This document shows positions 22,792-33,876 of a stretch of DNA of 64,000 nucleotides, one piece after another. Source of the stretch: Tausonia pullulans (lineage: Eukaryota > Basidiomycota > Tremellomycetes > Cystofilobasidiales > Mrakiaceae); contig OX637639.1 of NCBI GenBank assembly GCA_951802195.1, positions 74,501 to 138,500 on the forward strand. The letters are read 5' to 3'. Below the pieces are notes generated by a model. It worked only from the letters and a program-made list of their open reading frames with translations, was not told the origin of the DNA and searched no databases. The stretch's first letter is position 1. The number at the start of each line of letters is the position of its first letter. The position numbers were made by a program, and so were the translations under genes.

Positions 22792-24393
22792 ATGTCCCAG
22801 CGTGACAGTCCCGGCTACGTTCGGAATTACTGGTGCGTATGCATCCTCTTGTTCCCCGCACTCTTCCTCTCATCCTTTACTTGGCTTCAGGACCGATTAT
22901 GACCCGTCAGAGGCAGCGGCCCTCCTATTCGTCGTCCTCTTTTCCATCGTAGTCCTTGCTCAGATCGTGCAGTCATCTCTCCGCCGAAGCTTGTGGATGT
23001 GGCCTCTGATCCTCGGAACTGCCGGTCAGTCGAAGAAAGAGAGGGACGGCTCACTCGCGTGCACGTCCTGCTGACGTCTTGATCTCCTAGGCGAGGTGGG
23101 AGGCTATGCTGCTCGATACGTCTCGATCCGAAACCCGACGGCCAAGGCACCCTGGCTTGCTCAGGTACGAGAGGGAGAAATGCATCCCGTTTGTTTCGCT
23201 TGGCTCTGACGTTCATGCTCCTCTGACGCATCCATGCTCGGTCCGGCTTTCCTCCGACTTACTCAGCTCCTCATTGTCATCCTTGGTGAGCCCCTCCCCT
23301 CCGTGCCCGAGCCCGAGAGTAACAGGGTCCCAACTGATGCATGTATTCTCACTGCAGCCCCCAATTTCCGTAAGCAGCGAGAGAGGCATCACGCACAGCG
23401 AGGGCCGGAGGAGCAGTAGCAACAATGGCGACGCGCTGGCCCCTCGCTCACTCTGTCAGACGTCAAAGTTTCGACTGGACTGACTCTTCAACTTGTTTGC
23501 TCGCTCAATCTCAGTCGCTGCCACCGTGTGTGGCTGCTATTTGCCTCGCCAGTCCTCGCGCATCGTGTACAAGCTGACATGCTTCCCCCCCCCCCCGCCT
23601 TCCCTTTACAGGACTACATCATCATGGCCCGGCGTGCGTCTCTGTCTTGGCCATCCCTCGAGCCGTGCCTGTCGCTGATCTCGTACCCTCTCAGTCATGC
23701 TCCATGTCGCCCCCCAACTCGCACCATTCAACCCCAAGTGGATTGGTTGGATTTTTGTCTCATCGGACATCTTCGCCCTCGTCCTCCAAGCCGCCGGAGG
23801 TGGCGCGCTCGGCGGTGAGTGTCCGATATTACCACGAGCAGCGCAAGGAAATTCCTGACTGCGTCCTGACTCCTCAGGCGCCGAGACGCAGAAGGAGCTT
23901 GACAGGGCCAAAGCGCTCCTCCTCAGCGGTCTCGCCTTCCAGCTGGCTGCCTTCTCCCTCTTCGTCGTCCTCATCATCGTCTTCTGGACCCGCCTCAAGC
24001 AAAGAAGCGTCCGCACGCGGGGAGAACGCTGGATCTTCATCATGGCGGCCATTCTCGTCAGCGCGGCGATGATCCTCGTGTGTCGTCTCCCGTTAGCCAT
24101 TGTCCGTTGGCATTCACAGTTGACCTTCCCTCCTTCACCAGATCCGTTCCATCTTCCGCTTCATTGAATTCGCCAAGACGAGTCTCGGCGGGCAAGGAAC
24201 CGAGGCATTCGTCAAGTCGGAAGCCATCATCTACGTCTTTGAGACGGTCCCCATCTTCATCGCCGCGCTCGCGCTTGTCGTCGTCCACCCGTCTTGGTAC
24301 GGCCTGCCGAACGACAAATCGATCACGATAGAAGAGAAGAGGGAGATGGTGGCGGTGAACTCGGATCCATCGACAGGCGCGGTGTTGCCTTGA
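22792..24393 (+). CDS. RTA1-family membrane protein (copy B), microexon-rich
   Basis: Second RTA1-domain protein, more distant from the other two. The first exons encode MSQRDSPGYVRNYW and TDYDPSEAAALLFVVLFS, then GEVGGYAARYVSIRNPTAKA. The third helix is encoded by a run of four very small exons: 23267-23285 (19 nt), 23358-23369 (12 nt), 23515-23525 (11 nt) and 23612-23633 (22 nt). Joined, they give LLIVILAPNFLAATDYIIMA, which matches the family motif of APA-x-FAA-x-x-Y followed by a basic residue. All phases close exactly and each exon is flanked by AG and GT. Later exons give WIFVSSDIFALVLQAAGGG (family hallmark), IFIMAAILVSAAMILIRSIF, RFIEFAKTSLGG and the last helix with YVFETVPIFIAALALVV, then VHPSW. 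The C-terminus is a short cytosolic tail ending at the stop 24391-24393. Likely plasma-membrane lipid or stress protein. Confidence 0.88.
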
Positions 24394-24691
24394 GGAACGG
24401 GAAGGGCGGGTTGGGGATGTCCCCTCGCCTTTCGATGCTCCTTTGCTCGCTTGTGCTCAGCCCTGTAGGCTAGATAGACGCTGGTCATTCTTGTGATGTG
24501 GTCTTTTATGCGCACCGGCGTCTCATTGAGAGGAGGAGCTTAAAAAAAGAAAAAAAATCCAAAACATCAAACGAGGGAGTGAAGGTCGAAGAGAAGGAGG
24601 TATCGATCGCAAGAGAAGGGAGGTATATCTATCCCGAAAGGCAATTAATCCGAGAAATTGGGAGGAGAAAAAATACGATGGATGAGCTTGC

Positions 24692-27600
24692 TCAGGCGTC
24701 ATCCACCTTGGGAGATGCGCCCTGGTCCTCGGTCTCGGCCGCCTTGCGCGCGAGGTAGGCCGCGAGCGCAGGGCTCACTTTGCGGCCGGCATGGGGTTCG
24801 GGTTGCTTGGGCTGAGAGGGTAAGTGTGGTGGAGTCAGGTTGAGTAGTTGGAAAGCAGAGCAGGGAGAGGAAGAATTACTGAGGCAACATAGGCGTCCTC
24901 GGTGACGGCGGTGGCGAGAGAGGACTCCGTGTCAGGCGAATGCATCTGCACATGTTAAAGAGATGAATCAGTAAGAAACACATCTGAAGAACCCTGTACT
25001 GACGCACCACCGGGATGAGCTCGGGGACGGCAGTGGTCTCGGTGGCGGCGGCAGCCGAAGCGGTGGTGTTGAGCTCCGGAACAGTCTCGGTCAGGGGCTG
25101 TCCACACAAGGGCTCGTCAATTTCGCTCAAGAGGGGGAAAGAGTGACGGAAAGAGCTGACCTGTTCGATTGAGATGCCGTTAGAGACCAGAACCGTCTCC
25201 TCTGCAGGAGCGGGGAGCGCAATCTCTCCAATCTCTGAAGGAGCCAACGCAGGCGACGAGGCGGCGGCGGCTCCAACTTCTTCCGCAGCCGTCAGGGATG
25301 ATGATGACACTGCCGACGACTCAGCGACAACTGCATTGGCCCTCTCATCCGCCACAACCTTAGCCTCGGCGCGATCCGAGAGCGAGATCGACGGAGCGGC
25401 GGACGTGTTTGAAAGGATAGACTCGAAGACAGAGGTCGTCGAGACGGGCAAGGGCGTCGTTGGCGCGGTCGCGGTGCTGCTGTTCTCATGGGCAAGGATC
25501 GAGGCGCGGTCCGAGAAGGTCGGGGAGGCCGGATGGGAGGGTTCCTCGGTGGCGAGGACGTCCACGGCCTTTGCAGGAAGAGCGTCTGCCGTCGTTGGCG
25601 AAGACTTTGTGGGGGCAGCCGGGGTGGCCGACGCCTCAATAGCGTCAAGGGCAACCGGCCCCTTCGAGGCAACGACAGTGTCAACCTCCTCTTTGGGCGC
25701 CGAGATGTCCACGATGGGCACCTCGACGGAAGTAGCGGTGATGGTAGCGGAAGCAGGGGTAGGCGAGGACACAACCGACTCACGCACAATAACGGGAGCC
25801 GGGGCTTGCGTCATCGCCGAAGGAACCGTCGACGACGGCGACTTGGCCCTCCCCCCCGACCCACTGTTGCTAGCGACCGCAAGCGCCGACGACGACCCGG
25901 ACCGCTTCATACTTGATCTCAGGCTTCCGAGCAGGTTCGACGTTGATCCGGCACCTGAGCCGAGGTGGCTCCGCGTGCCGCGGATGGTCGATGGCGGGGA
26001 GGCATTGCCCAACGAGGAAGGGGAAGCGACTGCCGGCTTCGTTGGCTCAGACGAGGATGCCTCCATCACAGCTCCGAGGGCGGGAGGAGACGTCGGCGAG
26101 CTGACGGCACGGTGGCCGTTGGCGCGAGTGTCCTCGAAGACGTCCGGGTGACTGTTGGCGATCTCGGAGGAGCTGATACCGCCACGGCGACGGATGGAGC
26201 CCATACTGAGACCAAGAAAGCTCGTTCTCTTCGCGCGTTTGGACGATGCCGAGGACGTCGTGCCTGTGCCGTCTGCAATGGGTCGAGGGGGGACCGCAGA
26301 GGTTGGTGACGAGACGATCGTTGAAGAAGGAGAGGGGGCCGGCGGTGGCGGGGCAACAGAGATGAGAAGCCATTTAGTCGTCGTCGAGGCGCTGCTAGCA
26401 CTCGACGAACGGATGGGCTCCCGCAGCTCATACATAGAGAAGTTGGGGAAAACACTCTCTAATTCAGGCTCAAGGAGAGTATCCTGCGAGAGTTCATAGA
26501 ACCCCTCAGGTATCTCAAGGAACGAGACGCGCTCGACCTCAGCTGTGCTCGTCGCGGCCGCGCCCTTGGTGGGCGTTGAGGGTCTCGACGACTCGAATGA
26601 GCTTCCCGCACCTCCGGCGCTATTGTTGCTGCTGCTACCGCCGAGAGGGAAGGGCTCACCCGCACCCGTGGAGGAGGACGTTTTCAAAATTCGGTCGAGC
26701 TCAGTTGAGCGGGCCGAGAGCCGCTTGGGCGGAGCGTCCGAATTAGAGGATAGCGAGGCGATGGAGAGGCCGTTGCTGAACGAGGGGCTCGTTGGAAGGG
26801 CAGTCGATGATGAGGAGAAGCCGATGGAAGAAAACTCGGCCCACGAGGGAGTGATCGGGAGAGCGCCGAACTCGGACGAGGTAGAAGCTGGCTGAGACTC
26901 CTGGACGGACGAAAGCTGGTCCACGGCGGAGAACGACATCTGATGGGAAACTTTTCAGCCATAAGTTGACATGCAGACGTGTTTTACGGACTCACCGAGC
27001 GCCTTCGATCGTGGCTGCTCAACGAAGAGGGCGAGGCCATCTGGAATGGTCGGTACATCGGACCATCGTCCTGTTTGACGACGTTCTTCTTCACAGGCGT
27101 AATATAGAACGTCTCGGCGATCCGAACGGTCCGGAGCGTCTCGCCGCTAAGGACCTCGTCGAGGTCCACGAGCGTCGGCCCAACAGAGGCTCCTCCTCCA
27201 GCGACGTCCTTTCCGTTCGGGCTCGCCCCTGCCGAGGGGGATCCTCCCCTCGCCCGAGCGCGAGCCTCCGTCCAGGCAGCAAGGGCCGGCTCGTCGCCCT
27301 CGGTCTTCATCGACCGAAGGCCACCGAAGGCGTGCTCAGCGAGTGCAAGCGGACCAAGCTTGCCCGGCATCGTCGAAGTGGTTTTGCGGCCCTTGGGGAG
27401 GGAGGACGCCCTCAGCTGGACGTGGAGGACCTGGCGGGTCGGGGGCGTCTCAGGAGGGGGACCGGGGAGGTAGGGGTCCGAAGTTGGCCGCATGGAGGGT
27501 CGAGGCGCGAAGGGGTACGAGTCGATGAGTGGGAGGAGGCGGCCGGGGAGCTGGTGGACGAGCGTCGCTTGATGGCTAGGAGGAAGCTGGTGCGTCAGTG

Positions 27601-28953
27601 GCACAGATCGCGTAAAATTAAGGAGAATCTGAGTAATTCACCGAATGTAAGTAAGCAGGAGATGCTCCATCCTTTGACCGAGCCTCTCGACCTCTTTCAA
27701 CAGGTCTTCGAGCGTGTCGACCTTCTCCCTGCCGTCCCTTAGCGTCCAGAAGCCAACGATACGCGCCAGCTTGCCCGCTCCGACTCCCGTAGTTCCCACG
27801 CACGCAGCGAGACCCGATAGGACTTCGCACACACTCGCGAGCATCGCAACGAGTGGAGCGTCCATCCCGGCGAGCTGAGCCCACGCCGTCGGCTCGTACC
27901 CTCGCTCCCACTCCCAGACGGCGAGCGAGGTGTACCAGTCGCTCGCACCGGCGGAGGGCGCCCGGTGCCGAAGTGCATACCGGACGACGGCGGCGAGGTC
28001 GTGTGCCGAGGCAGTCGTGTAGCGAAGCTCGGTTGTGAAGAGGTAGTCGGCCGAGGGTGGGGCAGGTGCGAGCGACGAGCGGAGGGCGGGCTCGGTCGGC
28101 TGAGGGAGGAGCTCCGGCCGGCGATGGCGGAGGAAGAGGACGAGAAGTGTTTGCTGGATGTCGGTCGAGGAAGGGAGACAGTGGGGGAGGAAGAGCGAGG
28201 GTGTCGTGAGGCCTGGGAGAGCGGAGTTCGGGTCAGCCCGATGAAACGAGGGCGGAGTAAACTGAGGGGGGGAGGCCAGACGACAATAACGGGATTCCTC
28301 CCTCAGTGCGACGCAGCAGCATCATATGAGATGAGGGCGGGCTAGTACGACAGCAGTGAACTTCTCTTGCGTGCTTGAGAGGCACATCGACAGAACAACC
28401 GCTAGCGAGACGCCTCGACCGAACGAACAACTGCTAACGAGACGCCTCGACCGCACAGACCCTGTTCGGTCCAATCACCTCCCTCTTCCTCGTTCCATCT
28501 TCCAAGAACAGCAGACTCACCGCCTTCCTTCATTTTGGCCCCCACCCGCTCAACGAGCTCGCCGACATCTCCACTTGTGAGCCCGACGCGTCGGAGGACG
28601 ACCCTTTCGCGGTCGCGCTCGGCAGCCTCCGCCTTCGCCGGATCGGTCGACGCGGCCTCGATGGGTCCGCTAATGCGCGGGACGCCAGCCGTCGACGTCG
28701 ACTTGGTCGCAGCTCTGGCCGGCTTGAAGGAGTCGAGCTCGTCGAGACTGTCGATATTGAGGAATATGGAGGGCGGAGGCTTGGACGCGGTCGCAGTCGG
28801 CTTGGAGGACGACGACCAGGCCGCGTCGCGCCGAGGACTCGCGCCGCCGCTGTGGATGCTGCTGCTGCCAGACCTGGGGGAGGCAGTGGGCTCGTTGGGG
28901 TTGCTCCCGTTGGTGGTGGATAGGGTCCGCTTGAGGCGGGAGAAGAGGCTCAT
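24692..28953 (-). CDS. Msb1/Mug8 (DUF1708)-domain protein, polarity-related
   Basis: Large protein of about 1,200 residues with an N-terminal Msb1/Mug8 domain; yeast Msb1 works with Bem1 and Cdc42 in bud-site polarity. The start MSLFSRLKRTLSTTNG is at 28953. After a Ser-rich segment the domain begins at VGLTSGDVGELVERVGAKMK and continues after a 307-base intron (28214-28520) with GLTTPSLFLPHCLPSSTDIQ, LLVLFLRHRRPELL, YTTASAHDLAAVVRYALRHR and the most diagnostic part, LASVCEVLSGLAACVGTTG-x-GAGKLARIVGFW. A segment around AETFYITPVKKNVVKQ follows. The C-terminal half is Ser/Thr/Ala/Pro-rich and probably disordered, with SFLEIPEGFYELSQDTLLEP as an ordered island. The last exons end KVSPALAAYLARKAAETED and a stop at 24692-24694. 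It sits tail-to-tail with an RTA1 gene. Role in polarity is inferred from the family. Confidence 0.82.
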
Positions 28954-29472
28954 GATAGGAAGGGAAGAGGCCAACGATGCTTGCGAGACTGAGAAGGCGG
29001 CCGTCAGCAAGGGAGATATCACGACTCTCGACCGAGAGGCCCGAGAGCGGAGCGAGGGACCGACAGAGCAGGCGCGAGAGGCGATGGGGGCTGCCGTGGT
29101 GCGAAATGAGATGCGGGACTACTTGAGAAGGAGGCAAGCGCGAAGACGGGACGAAACGAGAGAGAGAGAGCTCCCCGTGCGTCTCTGGGTAGAGCCCTTT
29201 CTTGGTGGTTTGCGTTGAAGGCGGAGCAAGTAAGGATTGAGAGAGGGGGGAGGGACAAGTCAGACTCGAACGAGAGAACGAGAAAGGAGCGCGCGGGCCG
29301 CCGCACACCGGAAAGGGGTGTCTGGCAGGGCGGGAGGGAGGGTCTGTCGATCCCTAAAGAGATTGGATTGGCATGTGAAGCGAGAGGGGCGCTCTCCCAT
29401 ATCCATGTTCTCTTCATTCATTTATCTTGGCCTTGTCCAGGAGAAGAGTCAAGGACATCCCTCCTCCCTGTC

Positions 29473-31284
29473 CTAATGTCCCCCGTCGTTGTCCAACGGC
29501 CCGCCCATCAGACTCGCCTCCTCGTCCTCGCCGTCCTTGGCAGGGCCGTTCGCGCGCGATTCCTCCTCGTCCTTGAGCCGTCGCTTGCGAGCTTCATCAC
29601 AAGCCATGTCCCACACGAGGACAGCAAACGCAGCGCAAACGAGTGCGCCACCGAGGAAGACCGTCGCGTTGAGCTGTAGTGTAACGCGCACGTGGGATGG
29701 ATCAGACCGAAACTTGATGAGGGAGCGTAATGGAGAGATGTGGCTCACCGGGTGGGCCGTCGAGACAAATGAGTCCACCAGAGCGACAAGGACAATGGTG
29801 AGGAGGTTCCCGACGGACGCTGTGGAGGTGGTCAGAAGGAGAAGGGCTTGGCAGGACGACGAGTATCACTACGACTCACCGACCAACGGTCCAAATAGCC
29901 CCAGCAGCACCATGAACGACCCATTGAACCCGATACCGAGAAGAGCGACCGCCACAATGGCCGCAGTCGTCTGACCGTCCGGCGGGAGCTCGAACTTTTC
30001 CCAGCCGAGGAAATCGAGGATTGGGATTGGGATCGCGAGAAGCACGAACGTCACTACGCCGATGAGCGACGTCAGGGCGTTGGCGTGAAGAGCGAAGGGG
30101 AGAGAGGTAGTGGTAAGGGAGAAATGCTTGTTGTAGTAGACCTAGAACTAGGAGTTAGCAGATATCTCCATCGACGAGAAGAGCGAGACAGAGTCGCCAC
30201 TCGCACCTCGTAGAAGCCGTACGCCACGGCGCCCAGGAGGGCCAGCCCATTCCCGAGCCAGCCATCTTCTATCTCATCCCCTCCTTTGCCTGCTGAGCCG
30301 CCCCAGGCGACAACCATGACCCCGAGGGTGGCGAGCGCGACGGCAACGAGCTTTCTTGCACGCCAACGCTCGCCGAGGAGGAGGACGGAGAAAATGTAGG
30401 CAAAGACCGCCGATGTGTTGTATATGGACGTGATAGATGTCATCCTGCGAGCGGCCATGAGCGATGGACCAGCAAACGAGAGAGAATGAAAGAGACTCAC
30501 GACGTGAGCGGCACAGCTGCATACCAGAGACCCGCCGGCAACGTCAGCAGCGCCGTCACGAGTGTGAGCGCGCCAAAGGCCTTGATCCAGGGAAACGGCT
30601 CGCCATCCTCGTCCCTCCGCAAAGTCGTCTTCGCAGACAAGGATAGAACGCCCGCGTGCGAGCCGTGGACGAGCTGGTTGTGAATTGCTGCGCGAAGGGC
30701 TCGGAGCTGGGAACGCGTCGATGGGACTTTTGACGGCTTTGCGGAGGAGGAGGAGACTAGAGGGGAGGCGTAGCGGAGGTAGAGGAGGTGTAGAGGGAAA
30801 AGTAGAACAAAGGAAGAGTGTGCAAAATAAAGCATGAGGTAGGGCTTCTGGTAGCCTAGCAGGATCCAGACCAAGGAAGACAGCGGCGCGTGCATCAGGA
30901 AGGACCAGTAGGACAGGTCGCGAAGTGCGAAAGCCTGAGTGTTTGCTCGCACCTTTCGTCGACTGGACATACTACAGCAAGTTAGGGGCAAGGAAGTCAA
31001 CGCAGCACTACTGTTGACCAGAGCGAGATGATGGCTTACTTGAGCCAGCTCAGTCTGAGCGAAAGGACGACGGAGACAGGGAGTGTTCATCGGACAATAG
31101 CAGTATCAGCACCTAACTTATGCATCTGCCTTGGCCCACGCTCTTTTCCAGAGACCTCCCCAGGTCTCACCTGTGCGACGTAGCTCGCCAGCGAGAGCGC
31201 AAAGAGCACGAGCGCAGGCAGCCCTCCGGGCACGGCCGCGACAAACGACGACGACGTGGACGAGCCCGTAGATTTGGCGACCAT
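29473..31284 (-). CDS. EamA/DMT-superfamily transporter (SLC35F / yeast YML018C-THI74-like)
   Basis: Ten-helix drug/metabolite transporter. Exon 1 (31284-31171) encodes a Ser-rich start and the first helix GLPALVLFALSLASYVAQ. Two very small exons follow: 31055-31041 (15 nt, TELAQ) and 30971-30953 (19 nt, YVQSTK plus one base). The next exon begins GYQKPYLMLYFAHSSFVLLF, which is the family's conserved K-P-x-x-x-x-Y-x-x-x-S-x-F block; the joined protein is continuous only if both small exons are used. Later parts include FGALTLVTALLTLPAGLWYA, the EamA block MTSITSIYNTSAVFAYIFSV with LLLGERW, LATLGVMVVAWGG, the second-repeat helices GIGFNGSFMVLLGLFGPLVG and ASVGNLLTIVLVALVD. It ends with an acidic cytosolic tail (stop 29473-29475). 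The substrate is unknown; yeast relatives are linked to thiamine or vacuolar and ER transport. Confidence 0.86.
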
Positions 31285-33876
31285 GATCGTGGATGGAGCC
31301 AGGCGGAGGGAAGAGGAAATAAGAAGAATCGGATAGAAAGCTCGTGCCCAGGCAGTGTGAAATAGGTGGAAGGAGGGTCGATATGGCTGTGCTGTCGAGC
31401 GGATTGTGGTTTAGAGAGAGGAGGTCAGACGCGATCAAGCTCGTGGTAGAAGGCAAGGGTTGTCGGACGTCGCCCGACACCGAGCTCTCTTATGACGTCG
31501 ATACAATCCCCTGCGAGGGACGTGCAGGATACATCTCGAATATGCGCGTTGAGACCTCGTGATATCTGTGAACTTGACTCAGAGAAAGAGCGGTGAAAAG
31601 GTTAGCAGCTCAGATGGGTAGAGGCGGGCGAGCAATTGGTCCCGCTATTCGCCCGTCTGCCTCGTTCAGTGAGCAAGCGATACGATGATCTTCGTCAAGA
31701 GGTGGGGAATCTCTAGTCCCTGAATTTCGTCCTCTTTCTAGAGCGACGCGATATGGAACGCGCAAGTTCTGTGTCTGCCTCGAGGTGGGCTTGTCACGCC
31801 TTTATTTCTCCGAACTTGCTACCCTTTTCGTCGCTTCGATCACCATTCTTTCAATGGCCCAACTCTCAAGTCGCAACCCCCATTCCTGCCTGATCTCTCT
31901 ACAACTAGGACCGCGTGGTTTTTTATCCCTCCCGCCCTTTCACTAGGCCTGCAAGCGCCTGGTTGCCAACTGTCTACGACGAGCCTACGAGGCCCTGCTC
32001 CTCTCCGTTAGAACACACATCACTCTCGTCTGATCAATTGGCGTCCTCTGCTCCTCGCGCCGCGCCTACTTCGCCTCCGTGAGACCAGTACGTTGTTCTC
32101 TACTCTCATGATGTCGTGAATCACAGCGGCCAATGACTGCCAATCTTTTACCTCCCATCTTTGACTGATTCGATCAATCTCCGGCGTTGATTACCCGGCT
32201 GTCCAGGAAGCTCCTCTTTAAACTTAGATTCCAAGAGAGCTGCATGACTGAGCTTATTGAAGATATGGAGTCGGTATTGTTTCATTTGTTAGGAGCGACT
32301 GGATCAGCTCATGGTTCTTCGTATTCCTATATTGCAGTTCGTTCCGAGCAAAAAGTTGAGGTCCTCTCGAGAGCCCGAACCATTGGTGGACAAAGTGAGG
32401 ACTGAGATTTGTGGGAGACGAAGAGATGAAGATTGATTGCAAAGCAGACATGGAGACAAACGCAGGCAGTCAAAAAAAGAGAAATCTCGCGTATGCCTGA
32501 CCTCCCTGATTCTCATTTCGCGACCTCCTGCGATTATCATTGTACTCAAGTCAACTTTTGTTGCTCCTTTACAAACCGATAGGTCCCTCTGAAAAAGATG
32601 AAACCTAAACTCCATCCGCAGATTTGTGAAACGCTAAAAACGAACAAGGGAAATGTACAGCCCGTTCGCCCCACGTTTCAAGTCCAAGGAGAACGGGCGC
32701 GCTCGACGAGCTCTCTTCGAATTTACTCCGCTCATAGCGCTCCACCAGTAAAACTACAAGCTATTCAGCATCAATTTTCAGCGTCGATCTTTGAGGTTGT
32801 GGACCTTGAGGAGAACGAGGAGGCCATCACCCACCTGGTTGATCTCCCTCAATGCCTCCTTGGCCTGATTGAGTCCGGCATCCCCGCTCACACCCTTTCG
32901 AGCGTCTACTCCCGCGGCGGTCAAAGAGCTCACCGTCTCGTCGTCCAGCTTATGAGAAGGCTGATCTCATCTACTCTATCGGGATGAACCCTCGGGAGCA
33001 AACATGTGCCCAGGGAGGCCAACTCTGACGACTATGGAGCGGAGAACAGCGGACTCCTTCACCTCACTCTGAGGATTTGGGCTCGCAGACTCTCTCGTGC
33101 ATCTGCTTATTATCTTACTTTAATGTTCCTAACCCGAGTATTCGCGTGTCGGTCTCTGTTTTGATCACGCGTAGGGTGCATCTTGCACGTACATCTTTGC
33201 CCGTGAGAGGATGGGCATAGAACCCAGCGCATTCTGACTGTTTTCTGATACCCGGGCCCTCGGTGAACCCCCTCGTCCGCGAGCTGCAGTCCTTCGCGCA
33301 CACTGTTAAATGAACCAAGCCTCTTCCTAGGTTGCCTTTCTTACATGTTGTCGTGGGCTATCTAACGCGAAGCTTGGCTAGTAAGATGACAAGAAGGCAG
33401 CTACTCTCGCCGTCACTGATTCAATCGTTGAGCAGGCAACTCTCACTACTGATCTCCTTCTAAAAGTCCCTCAACAAAAGCGGTCGATATATTAGATGCT
33501 TGCACTCTTCGTAGGATTGAGGAGATGTGACTGTTCCGTTCTCATTTTCTTGTCGACCCCCAATCGCCGCACAAATCTCTCGTCGGCCTCGTTCGACTGA
33601 AGCGAGAAGGCATGGCACTCTCTAGATTCGTTGTTTGTCGGGACCAGGGTCGAAATGAAAATGAAGATCGGATCTATGGACTCAAACCAGGAGCAAAACG
33701 GAAGCAAGGCAAAGAGAAATGAGACAGAGAATAGAACAAGAGAAAAGAAGAAAGAAAAAGGAACAACTTCGCTCGCTGGCTCGCTGGCCCTGTGTGGCCG
33801 GCCCCTCACTGGGGCCCGCATCACCGACACCTCCACCCCCTTTCTCTCCCGGTCATTTTCGTTCCCCAGCCGGAAC
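31285..33876. other. Gene-poor stretch of 2.6 kb, locally lower in GC
   Basis: Upstream region of the transporter and downstream region of the NMN adenylyltransferase. The core (about 31.6-33.6 kb) is visibly more AT-rich than neighbouring genes. One plus-strand open stretch, 32598-32987, encodes a 129-residue product including SIFEVVDLEENEEAITHLVD and PQCLLGLIESGIPAHTLSSV. It is not recognised, has no evident flanking exons, and codon use is less biased than in genes nearby. It could be a small gene, a decayed element or chance. Confidence 0.4.

Noticed and set aside
25174-26151. 325-codon plus-strand open frame inside the Msb1-domain gene
   Set aside because: It is the antisense shadow of a Ser/Ala/Val-rich exon; the minus strand continues a supported protein.
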